DNA of 32,098 nucleotides, from NCBI GenBank assembly GCA_903882645.1, contig CAIRXZ010000183.1:1-32098 (forward strand), given 5' to 3'. Each line of letters starts with the position of its first letter. Within the stretch, counting starts at the first letter, position 1. Shown in pieces: positions 24,989 through 31,815 of this stretch. A program made the position numbers and the translations under genes. The notes under the pieces were generated by a model that was not told the origin of the DNA, searched no databases, and saw only the letters and a list, made by a program, of their open reading frames with translations. The DNA is from an uncultured Acidobacteriia bacterium (GTDB lineage Bacteria > Acidobacteriota > Terriglobia > Bryobacterales > Bryobacteraceae).

Positions 24989-25172
24989 GCTAATGCAAGC
25001 GTTCCGTTTTCCATCGGCGTTCATCGGCGGCCATTCGCCGGCGAGGACAGGCACACTCCGGCGTCCTCCCCTTCCCCTATGAGACGAGATTGCGAAGGAA
25101 TTGTTCCCACCTTCCGTCCAGAATAACAACGATCCCCCGTGCCGAATTGTGACAGCCGTGTCCAAAACTCCC

Positions 25173-25197
25173 GTGGAGTGGCCTTTTAGGCTGCCAC
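25173..25197 (+). repeat. Single REP-like hairpin
   Basis: The 25 nt differ from the copy at 4788-4812 by a single base in the loop (TTT instead of TTC). They start GTGGAGTGGCCT and end AGGCTGCCAC. No partner hairpin of the same sequence lies beside it. Confidence 0.7.
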
Positions 25198-25347
25198 TCC
25201 GCAATACGAGTACGTGCCCTACAACTGCCAGACGCTCGGCGAGACTGATTCGTAGCGGGTTCCCTCTCCACATGGTCGATCACCAGGGCTTTTGGCCATT
25301 TCGCGCAAAATCCAGGATGATGCTACAAAAACAGCAATGGGCGTTCC

Positions 25348-25429
25348 AGTGGCGCAGACGATCCTTTTTCGTCGTCTGCGTCTTGTCCTGCGAGCTGGCA
25401 GGCCACAAAAAACGATGGCCTGCCCCACT
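25348..25429. repeat. Inverted pair of REP-like hairpins
   Basis: The plus-strand unit starts AGTGGCGCAGACGA and has a 9-bp stem (25353-25361 with 25372-25380). The minus-strand unit starts AGTGGGGCAGGCCA at 25429 and has a 9-bp stem (25416-25424 with 25397-25405). Each loop is 10 nt with a T or A tract. The pair ends 16 nt from the stop codon of the neighbouring TIGR03435 gene and could also act as its terminator. Confidence 0.7.
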
Positions 25430-25445
25430 GCCTTGGCGATATCAT

Positions 25446-26189
25446 TCAATTTGCCGAGGGCTTCTCGGCCTTGTCGATGATCAGGACCTCAACCGGCCCT
25501 TTGGCGGTTTCCAGTTTCAGCCCAAGCTGCTCCTGAAGCGCGCTGAAGATGGATGGGCCGGTGTCGGGATTGTTATCGATCGCGTAATCCAGCTTGAAGT
25601 CGTACTCGCCCTTCAGCCCCGTCCGGTCCAGCACGGGACGCGCCTCGATTTCCGCCAACCGGCCGGCCAGCATCGCCATGGAGGCCTTTTGGCCGGTTTG
25701 GGTATAGCTCACACCAGGCAGTTCAGGCGGCGTGTTCCGAAAGAGGCGCATGTAGGAGTCCTGGGCGGTCGATTCCTTGAGCTTGGGCCCGCCCTTCGCG
25801 ACCACCAGCGCGTATACGTCGCCTTCGCGGGTCTCGCGGTGGACCTTCAGTTGGAAGCGTTCGGCCAATAGCGTCCGCAGCATCGCCATCATTTGCTCGC
25901 GGCTGGGGTTGCCATCCGCTTTGGCCTCGATATCGAACCGGTCGCTTTCGAGCCAACGCGGCCCGCCCGAGATTTGATAGTGCTTGACCGTGAAAGCCTC
26001 CCGGATAATCACCTCCAGGGTCAAGTTCGTCATCGTGAGCCTTCCGCCCGGATACGTGCGGAAATCCGCTGCCTCGTTTTGAGGGGCCGGCTTGACCGAG
26101 GCCACCTCGAAAGCCGGCGGAGGCGCGGCGTTCTGTGCGAAAGCGGCGCATACCGCAAAAGCCGCCAAGCCAAGCATTGCCCGGATCAT
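25446..26189 (-). CDS. Secreted TIGR03435-family protein (paralogue 3 of the cluster)
   Basis: A 247-residue protein with a signal peptide (MIRAMLGLAAFAVCAAFAQ) followed by the FEVASVKPA opening shared by all four copies here. Then come the LEVIIREAF and YQISGGPRWLESDRFDIEAK boxes, MMAMLRTLLAERFQLKVHRE, ALVVAKGGPKLKE, VLDRTGLKGEYDFKLDYA and the end VEVLIIDKAEKPSAN. TIGR03435 is a family expanded in Solibacter-like soil bacteria with no established function. ATG 26189 is well supported: GAGGGAGGA lies about 8 nt upstream. Last gene of the minus-strand cluster, 80 nt after the preceding paralogue; the shortest copy, lacking the insert of the other two between the GGPKLKE and DRTGL boxes. Confidence 0.85.
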   Translation of the reverse strand: MIRAMLGLAAFAVCAAFAQNAAPPPAFEVASVKPAPQNEAADFRTYPGGRLTMTNLTLEVIIREAFTVKHYQISGGPRWLESDRFDIEAKADGNPSREQMMAMLRTLLAERFQLKVHRETREGDVYALVVAKGGPKLKESTAQDSYMRLFRNTPPELPGVSYTQTGQKASMAMLAGRLAEIEARPVLDRTGLKGEYDFKLDYAIDNNPDTGPSIFSALQEQLGLKLETAKGPVEVLIIDKAEKPSAN

Positions 26190-26269
26190 GGTTGCGATTC
26201 CTCCCTCATACAGTAAAACGGACGCCTCGGTTGGTTCGTTGATATCATTTCCTTCAGCATCCATTTCAG

Positions 26270-27169
26270 TTAGTTCTCGGTCGGCGTCCTGTTCACCTTG
26301 TCGATAACCAGCACCTCAACCGGGCCTTTCTTGGACTCCAACTTCAGCCCAAGCTGACTCTCTAAGGCGGCGGGGAGAGTCGGAGCGGGGTCGCTCACGG
26401 CGTCCAGCACGCCGGCTTGTCCGGACGGCGGCTCCGGAGCGGCAGGCGGGCCGAAGTAGACCATTTTGGCCGGATCCGGAGCAAAGAAAAGACTGAAGTC
26501 GTAGGTTCCCGTCAGTCCGGTCTTGTCCACCACTTTGCGGCCCATTTGGGGCTCCAGCATATTGAGCAAGCGGGCGACGGTCTGCATCCTGGCCAAAACG
26601 TGCACAGTTCCATCCAGTGGGAATGCCATCATTCTCGGGATGCCGGGCGGCAGCATCGGCAAGCCGTCTTTGTCCCTTGACATCCGGGGGCTTCCGCCGG
26701 CAGCCCGTTCGGCCTGGGCCGGGGACGGCTCGCCGGCTGGGGCCTTTTCGGGATCCTTCAGTTTCGGTCCGCCCTTCGCCACGACCAGCTCGTAGTACGG
26801 GAGGTCTCTCATTTCCCTGTGGACGGCCAGGCCGAAGCGCTCCACCAGCAGGTTCTGGAGCATCGGATTGAACTGCTCCTTCGTGGCGCCTGGCGGCATC
26901 TTCGCGGTGATGTCGTACCTCTCGCCATCGATCGAAGACGGGCCGGCAAGCTGGTCGGATCTGAGGTCGTACGCCCTCAGCAGAAGCGTTTTTAGCGTGA
27001 TGTGGGTGCAACTGAATTGTGCCGGGTCCATCCCGCACCAGAAATCCGGGAGATTCGTGGGCGCGGCCGGCTTGACCGAGGCTACCTCGAACACTGGCGC
27101 GGGCGCGGCGATCTGGGCGAAAGCGGCGCACGCCGCGAAGACCACCAAGCCAGGCATCAATCGAATCAT
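26270..27169 (-). CDS. Secreted TIGR03435-family protein (paralogue 2 of the cluster)
   Basis: A 299-residue protein with signal peptide (MIRLMPGLVVFAACAAFAQ) and the family boxes FEVASVKPA, LKTLLLRAYDLRSDQLAGP, FNPMLQNLLVERFGLAVHRE, YELVVAKGGPKLKDPE, VDKTGLTGTYDFSLFF and the end VEVLVIDKVNRTPTEN. An insert of about 45 residues rich in Pro, Gly and Met follows the GGPKLKD box. A CxxxxxxxC pair in its early part (WCGMDPAQFSC) resembles the CTSCTL region of the M56 fusion protein. ATG 27169 follows GGGAGG by 5 nt. Its leader and first codons are very similar to those of the next paralogue upstream, which points to a tandem duplication. Confidence 0.87.
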   Translation of the reverse strand: MIRLMPGLVVFAACAAFAQIAAPAPVFEVASVKPAAPTNLPDFWCGMDPAQFSCTHITLKTLLLRAYDLRSDQLAGPSSIDGERYDITAKMPPGATKEQFNPMLQNLLVERFGLAVHREMRDLPYYELVVAKGGPKLKDPEKAPAGEPSPAQAERAAGGSPRMSRDKDGLPMLPPGIPRMMAFPLDGTVHVLARMQTVARLLNMLEPQMGRKVVDKTGLTGTYDFSLFFAPDPAKMVYFGPPAAPEPPSGQAGVLDAVSDPAPTLPAALESQLGLKLESKKGPVEVLVIDKVNRTPTEN

Positions 27170-27240
27170 CCGAACCTCCCTGTCCGCCGCGCCCGCCGCG
27201 TTCCACGCATAACGGCGTCCCGTCGCGGCATCCTCTTGCT

Positions 27241-28155
27241 CTAGTTCTCCGTGGGGACTTTGTCTGCACTGTCGATGACCAGCACGTCGACTGGTATACC
27301 CTGCGCTGTCTGCAACTTGAGCCCGAGTTGCTTCTCAACCGCAGTGAAGATGCTCGGAGCCTCGCCCGGGTCACGTGCCACAGGCACCCCCGTTTCTCCA
27401 TCGGCCGGGGCTGAGGGCGGCCTCAGGCCATCAGCGAATTCAAGACGGATCTCGTATATTCCGGTCAGCCCGGTTCTATCGACCACCCTGGCCTGTCGGC
27501 CCTGAAGTGTTCCGTTCGACGAATTGATCATGGCCCCCAACGCCCGGCAGAAAACAGCCATGGAGTCTCTGTAAACAACCCGGAAAACCGGTGAGCCTCC
27601 CGGTGTTAACGCCCTCGAATTCGCGAAAAAAGTGCCGCTTGGAGGCAGCGTTGAAAAACCATTCGCATCACGGCCGGGATGGTAATCCGGGGCATTGGCC
27701 GCGGGAGTCCATTCTTTCAGCTTCGTTCCGCCCGCGGCTACTACGAGTTCATACCCAGGCCGGCTCTGGGTTTCATGATGAAGGCGCACGTGGAATCGTT
27801 CGGCCAACAGGTTCTGCAGCATCATCCGGAACTGCTCCTTGGTCGTATTGGGAGGCATTGTGGCATCGATGGTGTACCGGTACTCTGGACTATTGAGCCA
27901 GTCGGGCCCCGAGACTTGGTCGCCGACCGCGCCGTAGGCTTCCGCCAGCAGGTAGGACAGCGAAGCCCGCGGAAAGGTGACCCGCCCGGGGTCGCCGCTG
28001 CCAGGGCCACCTACCATGCCGCCCGTGGGACTGCCGTCAACGTGCTGGCCGGCCGGCTTGACCGAAGCAACCTCGAAAGCCGACGGAGGCGCGGCGTTCT
28101 GCGCGAAAGCGGCGCACGCCGCTAAAGCCACCAAGCCGGGCGTCAGTCGAATCAT
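27241..28155 (-). CDS. Secreted TIGR03435-family protein (paralogue 1 of the cluster)
   Basis: A 304-residue protein with signal peptide (MIRLTPGLVALAACAAFAQ), FEVASVKPAGQ, a Gly-rich stretch (SPTGGMVGGPGSGDPGRVTF), ASLSYLLAEAYG, FRMMLQNLLAERFHVRLHHE, YELVVAAGGTKLKEW, VDRTGLTGIYEIRLEFADG and the end VDVLVIDSADKVPTEN. ATG 28155 follows GGGAGG by 5 nt; the 18 codons in frame upstream are not conserved. It lies 80 nt after the stop of the M56 fusion gene on the same strand with no terminator seen between, so I infer one operon. Function unknown; a secreted or periplasmic location is predicted. Confidence 0.87.
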   Translation of the reverse strand: MIRLTPGLVALAACAAFAQNAAPPSAFEVASVKPAGQHVDGSPTGGMVGGPGSGDPGRVTFPRASLSYLLAEAYGAVGDQVSGPDWLNSPEYRYTIDATMPPNTTKEQFRMMLQNLLAERFHVRLHHETQSRPGYELVVAAGGTKLKEWTPAANAPDYHPGRDANGFSTLPPSGTFFANSRALTPGGSPVFRVVYRDSMAVFCRALGAMINSSNGTLQGRQARVVDRTGLTGIYEIRLEFADGLRPPSAPADGETGVPVARDPGEAPSIFTAVEKQLGLKLQTAQGIPVDVLVIDSADKVPTEN

Positions 28156-28235
28156 CTGGACCTCCCTGTCCGCGGAGTTTGCCGTTTTCCAAGAATAACG
28201 GCGCTCCACCGCACCATTTTGTAACCACCAAGCCT

Positions 28236-30020
28236 TTAATTCTCGGTCGGGGCCTTCTCAACATGGTCGATCACCAATACATCGGCCGGAACCTTCCTCT
28301 TCGGCTCCAGCTTTAGTCCAAGCTTCTGTAGGGCTTCGGAAAGCGTTGGCAGGGGCGTGCTCGCCACGGGAAGCTCTCCGCCCGGAGCACTGGGCCGCTC
28401 AGGCAACTCCAGCGCCCAATACAGTACGAAATCGTATTTCCCTTTGAGGCCGGTCGCGTCGGCGACGGGTTTCTGCAAGTCTCGCGTCAACTCGCGCGCC
28501 AGTTGTCCCATGGACGCTTTGCCAGCCACAGTGCTAAACAGGGCATCGCCGTTCCTGAAGCTGAATACCCCGTCCGCGGGGTAGCCGGGCGGGACGACCA
28601 CGAAACCATCCCTACCTACAGTGGTCCTCGGGCGGTCGTCTTGCGGTAGGTGCGCCGACTCCGCTGCAACGCCTTCCTTTAGTTTAAAGCCACCCTTCCC
28701 AGCTACCAGGGCATAGCCCGGCATGTCCTTCTTCGCACGGTGGAAGACCAACTTGAACCGCTCCGCCAAGAGGTTCTGAAGCATCAGCCGAAACTGCTCC
28801 TGCGTGGCGCCGTCTGGCACCTTCGCGGTGATTAGGAGTTCCGCGTCCAGCCAAGTGGGGCCCAAAAGCTGATACTGCTCGATGTCGTACGCTTTCAGCA
28901 CGAGGTCCGACAAGGTGCAACTCGTGCACCGGACAAGGCCGGGGGATGACGTTCCAGGGCCGCCCGACAACAGTGTGCGGAGCCTAATTCCGTTGGCAGA
29001 GCCAGGCGGAGAGAGCTTGACGGATGCCGCTTCGAATTCCGGACGGGCCTGCGCCCGGCCCCGCGCCGGATTCAGCAAGCCAACTACAATTGGCACAGCG
29101 ATGACCAGGATCGCCGCCACCGCCAGCGCCATTCTCTTCCCAAAACTCAGCTTGCGCGCAAATTGATTCGCCATGATTCCCTCGATTCTCTTCTTGAGCT
29201 CTCCGCCGGTGACGCCGGCCGCGCAAGCCACGGGCGACGTCAGATAGAACTCGCAGACCTTGAGGATGCTCTCGGCGTAGACTTGCGGCTCACGGCCCAT
29301 CCGCATCACTTCCTCGTCGCAAGCGCGCTCGCGCTCCTCCATCAGCCGCGCCCTGATCCACCACGCCAGCGGATGGAACCAGAAGACGGTTTCCACCAGC
29401 ATGTGAATCGCGGCCGTCAGATTGTCTCGCCGCTGGACATGGCGCAATTCGTGCGCGAGAATCGCCTCCAACTGCGGCGGCGTCAGGCGCTCCGTGATGC
29501 CTTCGGGCAGCAGCAAGACCGGTTTCACGATGCCGACAACGCCCGGTTCCAGACGCGCGCGAGACGACATCACTTGGATAGGCAGGTTCAGATCGAGCGG
29601 CGTCGCCGCGCGCTTCACCGCGCGAAGTTGCCGCCACCACCGCATCCAAAAGACGACGCCGATCGCGATGCCGCAAAGCCAGACTCCGAACAGGATAGCT
29701 GGCAACGGGTTCAGGGCCGGCGCCGCAACCGGCGGCAGAGGCGCTGGGGCGGCGACCGCAAAGGGCTGGCCGATCTCATCCATCGCGAAGGAGAGTTGCC
29801 AGTGCGCGATGGCGGGAGCGGTTCGCCATCCCAGTTGCGCGCCGGCGCTCACCAGCAACGAAAAAGGGATCAGGAACTTCACCGACGCCGCCAGCCAGAT
29901 CCAGTACCGCACGGCCGCGCGGTTCTTCCGCAGCGCCAGCGTCAACAGCCACGCCACGGCGCCGAAAAGAGTCGATTGCCAGAGATGGTTCGCCAAGGGC
30001 GATAGATCGGCAGAAGTCAT
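28236..30020 (-). CDS. BlaR1-like M56 membrane peptidase fused to a TIGR03435 domain
   Basis: A 594-residue protein. Membrane segments lie at about 13-30, 37-57, 107-127 and 297-317. Between the last two is a cytoplasmic M56 zinc-protease domain with HELRH (190-194) and the downstream acidic ACDEEV (233-238), which supplies the third ligand. In BlaR1/MecR1 this protease becomes active when the external C-terminal domain binds beta-lactam, and leads to cleavage of BlaI/MecI. Here the C-terminus (327-594) is not a penicillin-binding domain but a complete TIGR03435 domain: FEAASVKLSPPG, LKAYDIEQYQLLGPTWLDAE, FRLMLQNLLAERFKLVFHR, YALVAGKGGFKLKEG, DATGLKGKYDFVLYW and ADVLVIDHVEKAPTEN. Its ATG overlaps the stop of the BlaI-like gene by 4 nt. 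The ligand is unknown. Confidence 0.9.
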   Translation of the reverse strand: MTSADLSPLANHLWQSTLFGAVAWLLTLALRKNRAAVRYWIWLAASVKFLIPFSLLVSAGAQLGWRTAPAIAHWQLSFAMDEIGQPFAVAAPAPLPPVAAPALNPLPAILFGVWLCGIAIGVVFWMRWWRQLRAVKRAATPLDLNLPIQVMSSRARLEPGVVGIVKPVLLLPEGITERLTPPQLEAILAHELRHVQRRDNLTAAIHMLVETVFWFHPLAWWIRARLMEERERACDEEVMRMGREPQVYAESILKVCEFYLTSPVACAAGVTGGELKKRIEGIMANQFARKLSFGKRMALAVAAILVIAVPIVVGLLNPARGRAQARPEFEAASVKLSPPGSANGIRLRTLLSGGPGTSSPGLVRCTSCTLSDLVLKAYDIEQYQLLGPTWLDAELLITAKVPDGATQEQFRLMLQNLLAERFKLVFHRAKKDMPGYALVAGKGGFKLKEGVAAESAHLPQDDRPRTTVGRDGFVVVPPGYPADGVFSFRNGDALFSTVAGKASMGQLARELTRDLQKPVADATGLKGKYDFVLYWALELPERPSAPGGELPVASTPLPTLSEALQKLGLKLEPKRKVPADVLVIDHVEKAPTEN

Positions 30021-30403
30021 TGCGGTTTATCCTTTCTCGCAGGCTTTCGCAGGGCCTTCTCGGCCTCTTTCACGTCATCCAGCGTGATCTCGCCCGCCTC
30101 GACCAGGTGCGCCATCACCAGCTTGCCTCGGCCGCCGAGCAGCGCCAGCAGTTCGTCGATCAATCGGCGCTGCGCGTCGTTGCGAGAGATCGCGGCCGCG
30201 AAAATATTCGCGTTGCTGATCCGCTTGACGCAGCGGAGGGCCTTCTTCCGTTCCAGGCGATAGACGACAGTCTGCACGGTCGTATAGGCCGGCCTGCCGG
30301 GCTCGGGAAACGTTTCCTGAACCTCTCGAACGGAGCAGGCGCCCTTCTGCCAGAACGCCTCCAGGACTTGCAGTTCCAACTTCGTCAGTTTTGGGAGAGC
30401 CAT
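30017..30403 (-). CDS. BlaI/MecI-family transcriptional repressor
   Basis: A 128-residue protein. The N-terminal winged helix-turn-helix (KLTKLELQVLEAFWQKGACS, then VREVQETFP, and the recognition helix AYTTVQTVVYRLERKKAL) is typical of the BlaI/MecI family; the C-terminal helices form the dimerisation part (DAQRRLIDELLALLGGRGKL). These repressors bind TACTACA-type dyads and are removed by proteolysis when the M56 partner is activated. ATG 30403 (MALPKLTKLELQ) is preferred to the in-frame TTG three codons earlier and has AGG about 9 nt upstream. A dyad resembling the BlaI operator lies in the promoter just upstream. First gene of the five-gene cluster. Confidence 0.93.
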   Translation of the reverse strand: MALPKLTKLELQVLEAFWQKGACSVREVQETFPEPGRPAYTTVQTVVYRLERKKALRCVKRISNANIFAAAISRNDAQRRLIDELLALLGGRGKLVMAHLVEAGEITLDDVKEAEKALRKPARKDKPQ

Positions 30404-30427
30404 GTCAATCAACCTGTGGCAAGATTT

Positions 30428-30456
30428 AGTCTACTACCATGATAGTCAGATTGCAA
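30428..30456 (-). promoter_or_regulatory. Promoter and BlaI-type operator of the blaI-M56-TIGR03435 cluster
   Basis: On the minus strand TTGCAA (30456-30451), a 17-nt spacer and TAGACT (30433-30428) form a plausible sigma-70 promoter about 25 nt before the ATG at 30403. The dyad ACTA-ccatga-TAGT (30433-30446, near-palindromic over 14 nt) fills the spacer and runs into the -10 element; TACTAC at 30432-30437 is identical to the half-site of known BlaI/MecI operators. I infer autorepression. No similar dyad was seen before the three downstream TIGR03435 genes. Confidence 0.6.
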
Positions 30457-30538
30457 GAGGTTTTTGTGGTCTTTTCTTGAGGCTTTTCAGTGTGGGATCG
30501 GGACCGCTCTCTGAGAACCTGCAAGAGAATCCGCGATT

Positions 30539-30628
30539 CGCAGGCGAAACCGCCTGCGCTACCAAGACCAGTCGTGTGTTTGCGTTGGTGGAGCGGGCGG
30601 TTTCGCCTGCTTCGCCCGCTTGCGGGCG
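30539..30628. repeat. Inverted pair of REP-like hairpins upstream of blaI
   Basis: The left unit (minus orientation) is a perfect 8-bp hairpin CGCAGGCG-aaac-CGCCTGCG (30539-30558) next to GCTACC. The right unit (plus) begins GTGGAGCGGGCGG at 30588, has a stem closed by CGCCTGC, and runs into a second hairpin CGCCCGC-tt-GCGGGCG (30613-30628) followed by TTTCTTTTT. This is the same two-hairpin order as at 14400. It lies in the 455-bp gap between the BlaI-like gene (from 30403) and the TIM-barrel gene (stop at 30859), which otherwise holds no gene. Confidence 0.7.
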
Positions 30629-30645
30629 TTTCTTTTTCAGCTTCT

Positions 30646-30698
30646 GACGGTCGCGGCTCTGAATGAGGCGGGCGGCTCCGTTCCGAGCCGCGAACGTC
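30646..30698. repeat. Inverted repeat with GACGGTCGCGGCTC arms
   Basis: The arm GACGGTCGCGGCTC (30646-30659) is matched by GAGCCGCGAACGTC (30685-30698), 13 of 14 complementary. Between them is a second, nested 7-bp hairpin starting at 30672 (GCGGCTC, loop, GAGCCGC). The rest of the gap to 30858 is GC-rich and includes a TCCTCCGCGTCTCTGCG stretch; no reading frame there resembles a protein. Confidence 0.6.
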
Positions 30699-30858
30699 GG
30701 AGAGCGGTTGCGGTGTCGCGTCGCGATCCGCTCGGCCGCGAGACCGGCTCCGAGGTGAGCGATGGCCGCCATGGAGATCGGGCGCGCCGTCGATGACCGG
30801 ATAGCCGGCGCTCCCGTGTTTCCTCCGCGTCTCTGCGCCTCGGCGGTAAACTCCCGTT

Positions 30859-31815
30859 CTACGCCGCAACCGGGGGCACTACCGTCTTGAGAAACTCGTG
30901 CGCCAGGCGGAAGCCGCGCTTGAATTGCTCGGTGAAATCCGCCCCGCTGTAGTTCGGGTAGTAGAACTCGTCTTCGTTCTCTATGTTCATCGCCCCGCTG
31001 TAACCGGCCTCCGCCAGCACGGAGAACAGCCCCTTCCAATCGACCGATCCCTGCCCGGGCAGACGGAAGCGCCACCACCGCGCGTTGTTCACGGGCTGAA
31101 TCCCCGCGCGGCGTACCACGTTCCAGAGAATCTCGGTGTCCTTGAGATGGATGTCGTGGATCTTGTCGATAAACTCGCGAGCCGCCTGCACCGGGTCCAT
31201 GAATTGCCACACTAGGTGCGAAGGGTCGAGCTGCAAGCCCACCCATGGGCTGTCTTTGAACGCCTTGAACAGCGCCTCCCAGCCCACCGGACCGGTGGCG
31301 ATGTTCGGTCCCCCGGCGTAGGGTTCCCAGAGGATGCGCACCTTGTTCTTTTCGCAAACGGAGAAGTACTTCTCCGTGTATACCTTGACGATCTCGTCCA
31401 CCTGTTGCTGCAACGGCTGGCCCTTGATTGTTCCGGACTGGCACCCGATGTTCGGGATTCCCAGCTTGCCGCACAATTCGAGGGTCTTGATGGTCTTCTG
31501 GATCACGCGATCGCGCGCCGCGGGATCCGGATCGATGTGGTTCCCGTCGCAGCCCGCCGCGGAGGCGTAGATGCCGGCCCGCTGGAGCTTGTCCTTCACG
31601 GTAGCGATGGCGGCGTCGTCCAGCCGGTCGGGATTGAGTTGCACTTGCATGCTAGTGAAGCCTTCGGTCTTGACGAACTCGAGATTGGCGTCCGAGTATT
31701 GCCCCAGCACGCCGAGTTTGGGCTTCCAACTCGGAACCCGGTTGCGCTGCGCCTGGGCGGCCGCGGCGGCGGACATGGCAGTCAGGATTGTGCGTCGTGT
31801 GATGGTCACGAACAC
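30859..31815 (-). CDS. Exported sugar phosphate isomerase/epimerase-like TIM-barrel protein
   Basis: A 318-residue protein of the xylose-isomerase-like/AP-endonuclease-2 TIM-barrel superfamily. The N-terminus MFVTITRRTILTAMSAAAAA is a twin-arginine signal (TRRTILT), so it is probably exported folded to the periplasm, as many sugar-modifying members of this superfamily are in soil bacteria. Barrel strands carry expected metal-site residues: LWEPY (Glu), LQLDPSHLVW (Asp, His), HDIHLKDTE (His, Asp) and MNIENEDEF (Glu). Substrate is not readable; such enzymes epimerise or dehydrate sugars or inositols. The start is GTG 31815, or GTG 31809 two codons later; both keep the twin arginines. No partner gene adjoins it. 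Confidence 0.85.
   Translation of the reverse strand: MFVTITRRTILTAMSAAAAAQAQRNRVPSWKPKLGVLGQYSDANLEFVKTEGFTSMQVQLNPDRLDDAAIATVKDKLQRAGIYASAAGCDGNHIDPDPAARDRVIQKTIKTLELCGKLGIPNIGCQSGTIKGQPLQQQVDEIVKVYTEKYFSVCEKNKVRILWEPYAGGPNIATGPVGWEALFKAFKDSPWVGLQLDPSHLVWQFMDPVQAAREFIDKIHDIHLKDTEILWNVVRRAGIQPVNNARWWRFRLPGQGSVDWKGLFSVLAEAGYSGAMNIENEDEFYYPNYSGADFTEQFKRGFRLAHEFLKTVVPPVAA

Larger units (their letters stand above)
24860..25445. other. 586-bp intergenic region without genes, rich in hairpin repeats
   Basis: No reading frame here resembles a protein. The stretch lies between the stop of a TIGR03435 gene and the start of the TonB-dependent receptor gene, both on the minus strand. It holds four hairpin units listed separately (24942-24988, 25173-25197, 25348-25429) and a GGCG-rich stretch near 25010-25030 with a TCGGCGTTCATCGGCGG sequence. 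No convincing promoter for the receptor gene was found by eye. Confidence 0.7.

Noticed and set aside
28236-30403. A genuine beta-lactam resistance sensor (BlaR1/MecR1)
   Set aside because: The C-terminal domain lacks the SxxK and KTG motifs of penicillin-binding sensors and is instead TIGR03435; no beta-lactamase gene is nearby.
4788-30628. The recurring short palindromes as a CRISPR array
   Set aside because: Copies are scattered in different gaps, vary in stem sequence and lack regular spacers and cas genes.
30613-30637. Hairpin with T tract (CGCCCGC-tt-GCGGGCG, then TTTCTTTTT) as an intrinsic terminator
   Set aside because: It points along the plus strand, where no gene ends nearby, its loop is only 2 nt, and it is explained as the second hairpin of a repeat unit.
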